A stretch of DNA of 64,000 nucleotides, taken from the NCBI RefSeq assembly GCF_963678975.1, contig NC_089278.1, positions 14,923,959 through 14,987,958 of the forward strand. Reading direction: 5' to 3'. Positions 12,660 through 24,500 of the stretch are shown one piece after another; positions within the stretch are counted from its first letter, which is position 1; the number at the start of each line of letters is the position of its first letter. The position numbers and the translations under genes are program-made. Below the pieces are notes generated by a model. The model worked only from the letters and a program-made list of their open reading frames with translations. It was not told the DNA's origin and did not search any database. The stretch is from Dysidea avara. Its lineage: Eukaryota > Porifera > Demospongiae > Dictyoceratida > Dysideidae.

Positions 12660-13228
12660 CAGGGCCGCCCAGAGTAATTAAGGGGCCCAGGGCAAAGAGT
12701 TAAAGTGGGGTCCCAGAGGCAAGGAGGTTTCCATTCTGAATCACAACTTCACCCAAGCTATAAGTTGAAGACCAAAAAAAAAAAGGTCACAACCTCTTGA
12801 CAATGACAATAACTACCACTCAACAACCATATCTCCTTATCTATAAGTGTCCTACAAACCTTCAGCACTTGTGCTGTAAACAGGGCCGCCCAGAGAAATT
12901 AAGGGGCCCAGGGCAAAGAGTTAAAGTGGGGCCTTCACCCAAGTTGTAAGGTGAAGACCAAAAAAAAGGTCACAACCTGCTGGCAGTGACAATAACTACC
13001 CATCACCAACCATATCTCCTTATCTATAAGCTTGCTACACTGCTCCTCTGAAGAATACTGTGACTGCTCTATTAGAGTATTTAGATCTGACTGCTCTATT
13101 AGAGTATATCGATCTTTTAAACAGGTATTCAGGGGGCCCTTCATGGGGCCTCCTGGGGCCCCTTTCAGGGTGGGGCCCGGGGCAAAATGCCCCAGTTGCC
13201 CCCCCCCCCCCCCCTGTGGGTGGCCCTG
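12660..13228. mobile_element. hAT-like MITE with verified empty site
   Basis: Termini are CAGGGCCGCCC and GGGTGGCCCTG, and both flanks carry the 8 bp sequence GTCATGAC (12652-12659 and 13229-13236). The homologous place in the other block copy (26069-26076) has GTCATGAC once and no insert. The element carries a partial tandem duplication of its left half (12660 and about 12883 both start with the same GGGCCGCCCAGAG sequence), G/C runs, and two copies of the dispersed CTCTATTAGAG motif. A third relative lies at 44335-44656. Confidence 0.95.
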
Positions 13229-13252
13229 GTCATGACTAAAGTTGTGATGACA

Positions 13253-13898
13253 CTACCAAGACTGTAACAACAGGTATATGCCATTTTCAGGAACAATGGT
13301 GAGGCCCAACTTCCGTTTCAATGGTATCTGTGACATGACAAGTATTGTCTACAACCCACTAGTATGATGTGTAACAAACCTCTGTGTCAGCACATGCAAC
13401 AAACTTCATCTGTCTGATTATAGGGAGCAGTAGCATCTTTGCCTCAAGCATCGCAAATCGTAGACCAATACAATTTTGAGGGCCAGCACCAAACAGTAAA
13501 AAGGCACAAGGATGCCTTTTTTGCTTCTCTCCTGGTAAGAACCTACCGTATTGATGGTATAGCATATATGGTTGCACACACACACACAATACCTTTCAGG
13601 GATAAATTTATCAGGTTCTGGCCACAGTTCTGGATTACGGTGAATGTACTCAATGGGAACCTCAATGAGGCTTCCTTTAGGAATCATCACATTGTTAATG
13701 ACGACTGTTTCAAGAGCTATCCTAGTTGTCCTATATAATAAACCACAACACTCACAAATATATTTTATCATCCAATGCACAATACAAAACTACAACAACT
13801 ATAACTTACCTAGGTACAGGAGGATAGAATCTCAATGACTCACACAACACCATATCTAAATACTGCACACCTTGACAAGCTTCATAAGTTGCAGCAGT
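13253..13898 (-). pseudogene. 3' fragment of a cytochrome P450 (last four exons)
   Basis: Exons complement(13253..13327, 13380..13542, 13593..13730, 13810..13898) match the last four exons of P450 A. They cover the K helix ([10 protein letters not shown]), the PERF region, the heme loop and the C-terminus. Everything N-terminal is missing, including the membrane anchor and I helix, so no functional enzyme can be made. The heme loop reads [15 protein letters not shown], where the intact genes have an Arg in place of the Gln. The C-terminus ends in Trp rather than Arg. It arose with the block duplication and is now free to drift. Confidence 0.92.
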
Positions 13899-14104
13899 CT
13901 ACAGATCAGATGTGATCTTGTAAATTCAATATTAACAGCTCTACTACGTACAGTGAAATTGAACATTCATTTGGATGGTATTAATAAGTAAGGAGAATTC
14001 TCTTTAGCATAGAAAGTTTAGATAGATATATTTTAGCAGCATTAAGGAACATGTCTCAGGTAGTCACTTGTTAGAATATGTGATATAAAAGTTAGCAACT
14101 TGTA

Positions 14105-14774
14105 CAGTGCAGGCCTTAATTTAATTTTTAAGGTGCTGAGGACAAATGTCCTTACATATTCACAAATGTACAGACATAGAGTCATATTGTACAGACATGA
14201 GCTAGAGGAGCACTTTATATACACTGCTGGAATTGGAATAGGGAGTTTTCATTGAAAGTTTCGAACCACATAGCTGCAACATATCACCAGGCTGTGGTCA
14301 TAACAGCTGCTGGTGATAGCAGTACACAAAGGGGAGGTGGCATCGGTAAATCCTTGGGTTGGGAAAATGTAGTATCTCCTAGCAACCAAGTGACAGTTAT
14401 TGTTAGCACTACAAACAAACATGTACACATCAGCTTTTATGGTACCACTATTGGTTTTGCAAGGACATGTGTGTCCACCCAAAACTATGTATGTGCAGAC
14501 ATTGTGCTATTTGTGCAGTTTTGTCTGTTGACTGCATGTTAATTTAAGGCCTGCAGTGGAACCCCAGTTATCCAAACCCCTTGGGACCATGCAGGGGTGG
14601 TCCATAAGTCTGAAAAGTCCAATCTCTGAAACTGTGCATAAATAACTTAAAGAACATTTTTAAATTATCAACTACCCTAATAGAATAGTCACTACTCTAA
14701 CAGAGCAGTCATTTCCGTAGTTCAGTTAACCGAGAATCCAGATAAGTGGGGTCTGGATAACTGAGGTTCCACTG
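14105..14774. mobile_element. pogo/Tigger-like MITE with a nested insertion
   Basis: The ends are CAGTGGAACCCCAGTTATCC-type and GGATAACTGAGGTTCCACTG, flanked by TA on both sides (14103-14104 and 14775-14776), as in pogo/Tigger elements. The left five bases CAGTG are separated from the rest by the insertion at 14110-14553. The homologous element in the other block copy (about 26986-27171) is truncated on its left. A related end (ATTATCCGGACACC) is visible near 56965. No transposase. Confidence 0.85.
14110..14553. mobile_element. TIR element nested in the pogo-like MITE
   Basis: The ends CAGGCCTTAA and TTAAGGCCTG are a perfect 10 bp inverted repeat. Both sides are flanked by CAGTG (14105-14109 and 14554-14558), a 5 bp target duplication made from the first five bases of the host MITE. 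The 444 bp interior has open frames on both strands but no recognisable domain. Family not known. Confidence 0.8.
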
Positions 14775-14778
14775 TATC

Positions 14779-15949
14779 ATACACTATGATAGTAGTGTAC
14801 AGTAGGGACCACAAAGAGTAGGCATGGCCCACGAAATAATATCACCCAAAATACAGCCTCAATTTCCCCTAACGACGATCAGGCAGTAGCTATTGGTTAG
14901 GTGAAACTAATTCTCGAACTAATTTAAAGCCCAAACAAGCTTTCAGATCGACCCAAAACGCTTTCAACAAGTTGCTACGGAATTTAAAAAATTATTTATT
15001 TAACGGAATTTTCTACTGACTGAGTAAGTAAGTAACTGACTAACTGCCTTCAGACAAGCGTAACTCGATAACGGCTAAGGCTACGGGCTTGATTTTTTCA
15101 CTGTTTGACGTCGCTTCGGCTCGACAGGTGCCTTTTGGCATACCACAGTACGCACAATGCATTCTTCATGGACTTACCAGTGTCCTTCTTTGTGTCCCAT
15201 TCATCTTTGCTGACAGCGAAGTGTCGATTTGGCGATAGCACGTGATGGCTTCCCTTCATAACGGAAATCGTCCATATTTGTCATAGTGGCTATTTTGATA
15301 TCAGAGGTGCTTTTCAAACAGTTCTTGATTCATACTGCTGTGTAACGGGTTGAATTTAGCCGACAACGAAGCGTAATGGATACTTCACTTTTCAGATGAT
15401 AATTATTGCTATAACCATAGATATACTAAACTGGGGCACGCGGCACCATTTCTTTCTTTCGTTCAGTATGCATGGATTGCAGAGATGCTTTTCGAACAGT
15501 TCTTGATTCGAAATGCTGCGTAACGGGTTGAACATAGCTGACAACGAAGCGTAATGGATACTTCATTTTTCAGACGATAATTGGGGCGCGCGGCTCCATT
15601 TCAGATGCGGTATGCGTGGGCTTACCAGTCATAATTATTGTTTACAAAAAAGTTAACAAACAAGTACACAGAAAAATTTGGAATTTTCAACTAGAGTAGG
15701 GACCATAGCACATCGATAAAAAGTACTGAAACAAGTTGGAGTAGTGCACGGTAATAATTCACAGTAAAACAATAAAAAGTGTTATACCCCTACTGTGCTC
15801 AAGATACCATAATGGAAATGCACAGTAGGGATATAACACTTCTTATTGTTTTACTGTGATTTAATATCGTGCACTACTCCAGCTTGTTTCAGTACTTTTT
15901 ATCGATGTGTTATGGCTAGTTGAAAATTCCAAATTTTTCTGTGTTGTAT
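14779..15949. mobile_element. Composite insertion private to block copy 1
   Basis: Absent from the homologous point in the other block (near 27175), where CCACTGTATATGTAATAGG is continuous. The left part (about 14800-15660) is a repeat with words such as AGTAGGGACCACAAAGAGTA and GCTAAGGCTACGGGCTTGAT. An inverted copy lies at 51742-52790 and a diverged one at about 43040-43380. The right part is the hairpin at 15667-15944. No coding frame recognised. Confidence 0.75.
15667..15944. mobile_element. Hairpin MITE (copy 1)
   Basis: Arms of about 130 bp begin ACACAGAAAAATTTGGAATT and fold back on each other around a short centre near 15800-15820. Internal words include ATCGATAAAAAGTACTGAAAC and CAGTAAAACAATAA. 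A close copy with the same arms is at 51447-51741, also next to a copy of the AGTAGGGACCACAAAG repeat. The hairpin is therefore probably the terminal or subterminal part of that larger family. Confidence 0.8.
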
Positions 15950-16351
15950 GTAATAGGATGGATGGCTGTGGTATTCAGGATTATTAGTGCGAGCATTGTA
16001 AATAGGAAAGTAAAATAGTGCAAGGCAAAGCTGAGCACTATGTTTACAATGCGAGAACCATTAATCCCGAATACCACAGCATGCTGTCCATAATCCAACA
16101 ACCATAACAACTGTTACCAAGCAACAGAATCGAAAAAATAACCACAGCAAAAGATTAATCACACTTAACAACCATTGTTATGGTCCCAAACTGATGTTTA
16201 CCATAACAATGGTTACCTAGCAACCATATTGTTGCTATGCTATGGGTATCTATCAGTATGGTAACACTAGTTGTCAAATCAGACATGTACTTCCAATAGA
16301 AACACACCACACTATTTTAGCCAATCAGATTAGTGTTACAGAATTTTGTCA

Positions 16352-17999
16352 CTGGACAAAATTCCTTCAATCATTGAAAGAATTCAGTGATTGAAGGAAT
16401 TCAGTGACATCAATTATCAGTCCCGTAGCCAGGGGGGTTCTGAAGAACTGCCCTCTTGGAAAAAAGGTCCACAATTTCAGTAAAAAGGTCCACGATTTTA
16501 GCAAAAGGTCCACAATTTTAGCATAGATTATATATTCCTTACCTATGATTTTAGTATACAAGTCCAAATTTTCAGGAGCAAAAGTCCATTAGCTACAGTT
16601 TACTAGATACCGAAGCTAAATTAAGTGCCCCGAGTAACTCATTCAGTGCTTGCAATGCAAGGTCGATATACTCTAATAGAACAATCACTCTAATAGAACA
16701 GTCACAATTACATTTTCTTTTAAAAACTACTCAATTTACATGTAGATTGTCTAAACCGAGCTTTGATTAAAATATAACATTTTGGTGGACAAGCCCCTCC
16801 ATGCAGAGCCCACGAATAGCATCCATGCTTCAACTCCATACAATGTATAAATTTCATTGTTTAAGACACTCTTTGTTCTGCTCCACTACCCCTGTTGATC
16901 ATGGCAGAGTGCTCAATCTTTCCCACTCTTATTCACTGTGACATTCCAATATATTATATTTAGACACATGCATGTGCAGATGGTATAATTACAGTAGCAG
17001 TAGAAATATTTTCCAGATATCATCCATACAGCTGGTCTTCAGCTTACCTAAAAAATTGTTATTTTTATTGATTAAAATGCCACTAAATTCAACCTTTTAG
17101 TATCTATTTTCAAAAAATTTCCTGGGGGGGGCATACCCCCAGACCCCCTAGTTTCAGCATGCTTTGCATGCTGGGTGCACACCCTAACATAATCTGAATC
17201 ATGTCATATAAAAAGGTCCAATTTTCTTCTAAAAAGAACCTACCCAGACAAAAGTCTGGCTACAGCCCTGATTATATTTATGCATGCACAGTGTTAGACT
17301 TTCTCAATGGAGCTATGGTGACTAGAGAATTAGGAATATCACAATTATGCCTAATAGTGGTGGGATTAATTCCTAAATCATCAAATTAGCTACACATGCA
17401 GGTCCACAAAATTTTGTTTCATTTACAATAAAATTTCTCCGTTAAATGATTAAGTGATCAGGAACTCTTGCTTTACTATATGTCTAGAACTGCATTTAGT
17501 ACAAATGGATATAGTCATATATACCATGTGTTTCAGGCTCTAATATTTTACTGTATAATGCATGCAAGGGCCATGCAATACAAGTATTTTTGCTGTACCG
17601 AAGGTATTTGCCTATATAGCTGTGTTGCTGCTCTAGCAGTCATGATTATTGAAATGTGATTTACAAGTGTTAAGATTGAAAATTTTGGAAGGACATAGTT
17701 ATATGACCATAATTATTGTGAAAATATGTTTTCCCTCATTTACTCAAATTTCAAAACTCTCAAGTTAATAATTGTAGTTATGCTAGTTCATGAAAACAAG
17801 CTATACAGTTGGCATGTTGCACATGCAAAGTTTAAATACTTAATTGATAATTAAAATGAAAATACACGTACAACAGTACAAGAACTATTGGTTTAAAAAT
17901 TAATGAAATAATATAATTCCTCAATACAAATATGGTTATATATAGTGATAAACAAATTTATTATAGAAAGAAATGATCATTGATGTTGTAGCTAAGTAT
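16352..17999. other. Non-coding junction region between block copy 1 and the protease gene
   Basis: No exon recognised. The left edge (16340-16405) is palindromic (GAATTTTGTC/GACAAAATTC, then CCTTCAATCA/TGATTGAAGG). The centre is the TIR element at 16418-17270. From 17271 to 17999 the DNA is AT-rich with short open frames only; it should contain the protease 3' UTR. Confidence 0.5.
16418..17270. mobile_element. hAT-like TIR element, ~850 bp
   Basis: The ends CAGTCCCGTAGCCAG and CTGGCTACAGCCCTG are inverted and resemble those of the 2586-3582 element. The subterminal sequence repeats AAAAAGGTCCA-type words on the left and matching words on the right. No clean 8 bp duplication was seen. No transposase. 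Confidence 0.6.
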
Positions 18000-20751
18000 T
18001 TACAGTTCAAAAGACATGAAATATTTCAAGCCGTCCCCAGTGTTCACTCCTGCCACAACTAATGGAGTGAATCCATTCATGAGTTGACTTTGTATAACAT
18101 CCTCCACCTGGTCTGGTGTGGTGTCCATCACTAAAATGTAATTATCAGGTGTTTTGGTCATCTCATGGAATACAAGTGAATACTGGACAGTACTGGTAGG
18201 AACTGTGCTAAAATGATTCAAGTAGTATCCTCCTTTAAATCGTCTGTTAATGGCACTCCTTAGCTTGTCTATGTTTATACTTGGCAGATGCTGAGTTAGT
18301 GTGTTACCCTGAGCATACACCGAGCTGTATCTAGGTGATCCTTTGTTGGTCAGAGATATTGTGGTGCTCAGCAGTGTATTATTGAGTGATTTTGACTTGT
18401 ACGCTTTATTGTGGTCTCTTCTAGAAGTCCTGTATGTCTGAAAGTGAGTCAAACTTGTTCTCTCTACTACAGCAATGTAGTCAATGCCATTCATGTCATA
18501 CAAGAGTGTGGCTTGATAACCATTAGCCTCATGGTCAGCTACCATACTCTTAATCTGTTTCACTTTGCCATGCATTAGTGTTTTGAATTCCACACTAGCC
18601 ATATACTTGAATATTAAGCTGTAATAGTGTGAGGAATTGATACTGTGACTGTGAATGTAGATCAGCTCATAAGATTTGTCCTCCATATCTTCAATGTAAG
18701 TATGCAGTTCTGCTGATGGCACTGATGAGAACACTTGGTATGGTTCAGCTGGAACTTGAAGGGGGTCAATGTGTAGTAGACAATTTGGTGACTGATCATG
18801 AAACTCAGAAGGCACAAAATTGTTAATGCTGAGTTTGTCTCGAGTACAAGAAGAAAGAATGGCTTCTTTTACTTCTAGTCCAGTGGCCATCCTGTTCATA
18901 CTCCAGTAGATGGCAGCAGCTCCACTCACTAGGGGTGTGGCCTGAGAGGTACCGGTAAAGGTTGTTGCACCATTTTGAGTAGAGAATGAGGCACTACGGA
19001 TATCTTGTGCTGGTGCAAATATGTCAACACAACTGCCATAGTTGGAGCCATCAAATAATCGAAGGTAAATGTCATCATTTCGCTGTGTTCCGCCAACTGT
19101 GAGAGCAAGAGGTGATGCACCAGGAGAAAACCTGTGACGAATATGACATCATAAACACAGTTTATAGCTAGTTGTGCTCGCCCACATTCTTGTAGTAACT
19201 TAATACAAAACAAAGACTTAACAATTTCTATTGTTACCTGCAGGCATCACTGAAATCATTTCCTGCAGCAACAACAACTAAGATTCCCTCCTCTGTTGCA
19301 TCTCTGATAGCATCATGGACAGCTCTACTTATAGGACCTCGTAGTGACATACTAATGATGATCCTCCGATCTTTATTAACTATCTGCTCCCCGATCACAT
19401 GGTTTATCCCAAGAAGAACATTTGAGTAAGATCCTGACCCAGAACAACTGAGAACCCGAGTGCTATACAGTGTGGCTCCTTTAGCAACTCCGAATGTCTT
19501 TCCAGCAGCTAAAGCAGCAACATGAGTTCCATGCCCTTGACAGTCACTTCCTTGTTGGTTACTCCCAGTTAAAATATCAACTGGGTCATAAAAATCATTT
19601 TTGACTCTCCCCTCAAATTCATCATGATCATATCTAATTCCTGTAGCAAACATTTAGCCAGATGATCAATATGGTATTTAGTTTATTTCACCACTAACCA
19701 GTGTCGAATATATAAATATCAATTCCTGAGCCATTATTAGGAGTGGAGAACAGGCCATCCAGAGGTAAGTCAGTTTGATCAATTCTGTCCAGATGCCATA
19801 ATGGTGTTATAGATGACATGTTAACCTCTTGATCTTCTTCAATGTAGTCTACCGCTGCTTGGTCACACATCTATAATGTGACAAATTACACATTTAACAC
19901 TCGTGTATTATTTGTACTTGCTACAGTACACGTACCATCCTGACTCCATCATGGTTCATTCTCATTGTGGCTCCACGACGGTTCCGATTTTGAAATTCTC
20001 TTATTCCGGTGATCATCACAGAATTGTTCATGTCATTTGAAGCAGTAACAATAACTGGCATCTGTAATGTAAAACAATAGTCATAGTCCTGATCTCATTG
20101 CCACCAGGGACCATATTATACATGCGCAGATAGCTATAGTCACAGTCATAATAGTGGCTACACTCACCATTCCTGATAAGCTGGATTGTTTCTTGATTAT
20201 CACAATGTAACTGGAAGAAATAACAAATTTTGGATTTCCTTTTACTAGCTTGTTGCATTTGTAACCATTGTCCATTTCCTCCATTACTTTAATTGATATA
20301 ACAAGTTGGCTGCGGCACAGCTAAAAGAGAAGAAGACATAGCTATAGTTGAGAGTAAATAATAAACTACAGTCAAGAGTAAATAATAAACTTTATTGTTT
20401 ACTCTTGCTATAGTGTATTAGCTAATAATCCATGCAGTATCTGTACTGAACAGTTTACTGTACCTTTTTGAGGTCTCTTGGCTCTAAGACAGCAGTAAAC
20501 CACATTGAGTGGTAGTTGATGTCTCTTGCACCATCTAATTTGTGCAGCAGAGCTTGAACAGGTTGTGAATTCGTTCTTTGCCTGGTTCTGACCGTATAAC
20601 GTCCCGTTTCCATGATATCCTTAGAGGCTTCAACGTTCCCTGTTGGACCATTGTTTAAAATCAGCTTCTTGCATGCCATAGCTGAAGTGAAGATCGTTGC
20701 TGTGAGCAACAGTAGTAGAAACTGTTGTAGCAGTCGCGAGCTGAAATTCAT
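18000..20751 (-). CDS. Secreted subtilisin-like serine protease (S8, proteinase K/PCSK9-like)
   Basis: Exons complement(18000..19131, 19238..19640, 19699..19870, 19936..20061, 20168..20320, 20464..20751) join in frame for 757 residues. The start gives a clear signal peptide (LLQQFLLLLLTATIFTSAMA). An I9-type prodomain follows (SSYIVIIKK near residue 130), with an RNRR site before the mature enzyme. The catalytic triad is present: Asp in IFDTG, His in GHGTHVAALAAG, Ser in GTSQATPLVSG, with the oxyanion Asn in VVAAGND. The C-terminal ~300 residues hold repeats of the form 'GYQATLLYDMNGIDYIAVV', which resemble the bacterial tandem-repeat/polyglycine-hydrolase-like repeat. That assignment is inference. 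The enzyme looks active and secreted; its substrate is unknown. It is the only gene between the two copies of the duplicated block. Confidence 0.9.
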
Positions 20752-21502
20752 TACTAACTATCTTTAATTCAGGTTTACTGGTTTGTTGCAAAGGCCTGGC
20801 TGCCACACCTTTTATAGGTAGCGTTAACCGGTACGTATTCGAAGCCATAGGTGAGAAAAATAAAATCACCAAGGACAAAGTATAGTAACATCCGGTGTTC
20901 GGCATTGAGTTATATGGCTGCTATAAAAACGATTATCACGTATACATAGGGGTGTCCTAGGCACGTGATATCAGAAGCATGTCCCACATTACACAGACCG
21001 TTTGTCCACATGCAGTAGCTACAGCATACTTGGAGGTGCATTGTATAGAATGCATGTGTAGCTATGTGGAGTCGGTTGTGGAGAATGTCACTCCCCTCAG
21101 TATCATACCCTTAGGCACAGGATGTGAGTTTTCATCCAGGAAGTGACTGAGCATAGCTGTAACTGCAAAAATAAGCCCACAACATACTGATATAATAATT
21201 GTATAACTAAACTGTCAGCATAAGATCATGAAAGTAATAATATGATGTCATTTGCCCTTTGACTTGCTCAAACCCACCTGAGGACTCACATACAATGCAA
21301 TTATTTTATATTGGGATATTGAGATCAATAGACTTGTGAGGGATTAGTTGGCATAACTATCCTACATCACACAAGTTAGGTAAGATGTAGCTATACTCAT
21401 CTAGCACAAGCCTGCACATTTGTGAAACATATTACCACACCAACTTGATATTCAGTTCTGTTCTAAATTAATACTATAAACAGCTCAACAACGCAGCACA
21501 AA
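20752..21502. other. Intergenic DNA upstream of the protease, up to the block junction
   Basis: It should hold the protease promoter, and perhaps that of the chimeric ITIH-like fragment to the right. No clear TATA box, repeat or exon was recognised. The last bases before 21503 (…AGCACAAA) join abruptly to sequence homologous to 8103 onwards. Confidence 0.5.
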
Positions 21503-24500
21503 ATGAGATCTAATCGTATTATAAATCTGGATAGTGCTGATGGGACTAGCTTGGTGGAACGCACCTGGGCTTATTTACAGATAAAACAATCATTGGAAGA
21601 AGTAAAGAAGCTATCTGGAGAAGAAAAGAAAGCATTAGAGAATAAAATTTTACAGTTATCCTTACAGTACAAGTTTGTAACACGTTTGACATCCCTGGTG
21701 GTGGTGAAGCCATGTGAGAACCGTACTCTAGGTAATCTGGAGTCAGTGGATGATAGAGGACATACAGATGGGGTTAGTTGTAATGATTAAGTGAACAGTA
21801 CAGTATTCACCTTCAAGGTTCCTATAGGTTAGGCTTTACCCTTGCTGATAGACTGCTGGATAGCGCACCAAAGTGTTCAATTCTTGTAACGGTGTTTTGT
21901 CTTTTATCCACTAAGTTTCTTCTTAGAAATATTTTTTAACTCATGTGAAAACAACTTGGCCAAAAATAGCATGTTCACAAAAAAGAAGTAGCTGGTAATT
22001 AGCTACACCTACAAAACCAAATAAAAAGTGAAGAAATTATTACTTTGATTCTTATACTGCCGTATACATACAAAATTTTGAAATATGTAATTTTTTTTTG
22101 CAGATTTCACAGTTTCCACAAAATTTTCATCCTCAAAAATTAATGATTATCAGGGTTAGCTCTATACTGCTTAATAGGTAACCTCAGTGAAGAAAGAGTG
22201 ATCCTTGAAAATAAAACTGCGAAAATCCTGAAATTAGTTGATCCATAAAAATTACGTATCTCAAAAATTTATATATGTACAGTAGTGGAGAGGAAACTTT
22301 TATAGATTGTATATCATCCAAAAATTTGAGGGGGGGGGGGGATTTTTGCTTCTTCATGATCTTTTACACATTTGCTATATATGGTATTTCCCTAAATCCA
22401 GTTTCCTCCCTAACCTTTTCATTGAACTGCTGTTGGCTAATTACTTGGCCACTTTTTTGCACTGGCAGCTAATTTTATAAGTGCACCTGACAAAATAGTG
22501 ATCAAGTGACTAGCGATGACTCTTAGAGAAGTTGTCATCAAGCCAAAGGTAGATCATTTTAAGATGGGACCAAAATTGTCAATTTTCACTGCTCAAAGTT
22601 GTACAATGACAAAAGTTTGGCACAAAGTAAGTGTGGCAAATCAGCATGTAAAGTAGTTTGGCCAACTAAAGTATTGGGTGAATTTACCATAAGCCATGCA
22701 ATAATACACCATGAAGTTTGACAAATTTGCCAAATTCGTTGAAATTTATAAGTAGTACTGCCAAGCTTCTGTCGTATACAGTAAAACAATTAATTTGGTT
22801 GCTCCTAATACATCAGCTCTTTTAGTTTAGACACTCATACTTTTGTAGCATGTTTTATATACCCAAATCAGACACCAAGTTAATTACTTACCATTTGTGT
22901 ATTGTCTATATAGAATGGTCGAGTGGTTCCGTCTAGACCACCTGGAGGTATGTAATTCTGAATGACTGCCTTCACAACCTATAACAGACTTTGCTATATA
23001 ATATTATTAATTATAATGTGCATGACCAGGTCTGAGAAAACTAGACTTAATGCCTTTTCCTAAGCATTGGAAATGATGGTTGTTCAAACGGCTGTAGGTG
23101 ACCAAATAACAATGATTGAGCTCATCAGTATGGGCACATTTTACAATGCTATAGTTCACCTTCCAGGGCATGTAGCCAACAATTGAATTTTGAGGTGAAG
23201 TTACAGACTAGTAAGGGCTCAAAACCAGCTAAAATAAGGCTTTTAAACTCCAGGCCTCTATATCACAAGTTCCAGAGCTTACCAGACCACCCGACTCTGT
23301 TAGTTGAGCATGTTGATATGTTTGTTGTGAAAAACAAACCTTACCAAAACCATTTTTCTCAGACTTGATCACAAGACTTGGTGTGTAGTTACCTAGTCAG
23401 GTGGCTAATATTCTGTACACGATAGTGACGCTTGTACTGCTGTTAGACTGTACTATTTTCATTGTCAGGAGTGACCAGTGATCCTCACTTCCTAGTGGAG
23501 ACACTATCTGGTGACTGGCTGTGCTATACCTTAAAAGGAATGGAGGGAGAAGTGTATAATTTGTTATCTGATGTAGAGTATTCTATTAATGGACTGTTGA
23601 TTGGTACAGTGTTCAAAGGATCTGACCAAACCTACTTTGGTTCCATCTCAATCAGTCACCAGAGTTGTGAAACTGGAGTGGTGACCAAATTCCTGATCAC
23701 TGCAGATAATGGAGTGGCTGTTATAGGTCTGTTTAACGTTAAACTGAATGAATGAGAACTACATAGAAATTTTGAAACAATAATGAAGTAGAGATTAAAT
23801 GTGGCTTTATGTGTAAAACTCTTGTTAGCTATATTGCTGTTTCTAGATTCTATTTTAAATTCATCATTGGTGAAGTTATCTATATCACCAGACAGGCCAT
23901 AGAGAGTAACTAAGCCAAGCCAAGTCTATTATATTTTTGGATTTAAGCGCTTAATTATACGCAACCAAAACTACCAAGGATATGTTGAGATTGGTTTCTG
24001 CTTGGTAGTTTTTGGTGGTTGGTAACCAACCTCAAGTACTACAATTCTTAGTGAATGTTATGTGGTCCCCCACAGGTGAGGGTAGTGTGTCATGGAATAA
24101 CGAGGGCAGCTTTACCACACAAGATGGGACATTTGTGATCACCATGAACCAGACACTAGTACAGATCACTAATGTTGTGGGAGACACTGTCCAGTTTGCT
24201 GTACTGAGATCACAACTCAACTGTACCAAATATTCCGTCTGTCCTAGGAAGCATTATCTTGGCTTCTATGTACCTGTCAAAGTTGGACTATCCAGCAAGA
24301 CTCATGGAATGATTGGTATGGACTATATAATATTATGTTTGTATATATCATAACGGTGAGTATATGCATATTTTTAAATGGAAATGGCTGTTAAAACCAT
24401 TAGAAAATGGTATGCATGAAATCCTTTGATCTTTGGGAGATAATGAGGTCTTTAAAATCACTAAGAGACCTCTGGAGAGGTTCCCTGTGTTGAGTAGCAT

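Larger units (their letters stand above)
8103..16351. repeat. Segmental duplication, copy 1
   Basis: This block aligns co-linearly with 21504-33859. It starts inside the large ITIH-like exon, spans the remaining ITIH exons, the intergenic DNA, the last four P450 exons and part of a P450 intron, and ends at the sequence GAATTTTGTCA. Exon divergence is about 1-2% by eye (about four differences in the 258-294 bp around 10052-10338). Private insertions here are 12660-13228, the nested element 14110-14553 (the matching stretch is missing in copy 2) and 14779-15949. Confidence 0.93.

Noticed and set aside
14252-14542. 96-codon open frame
   Set aside because: It falls in the 444 bp nested TIR element and shows no recognisable domain; the opposite strand is also open, as expected by chance.
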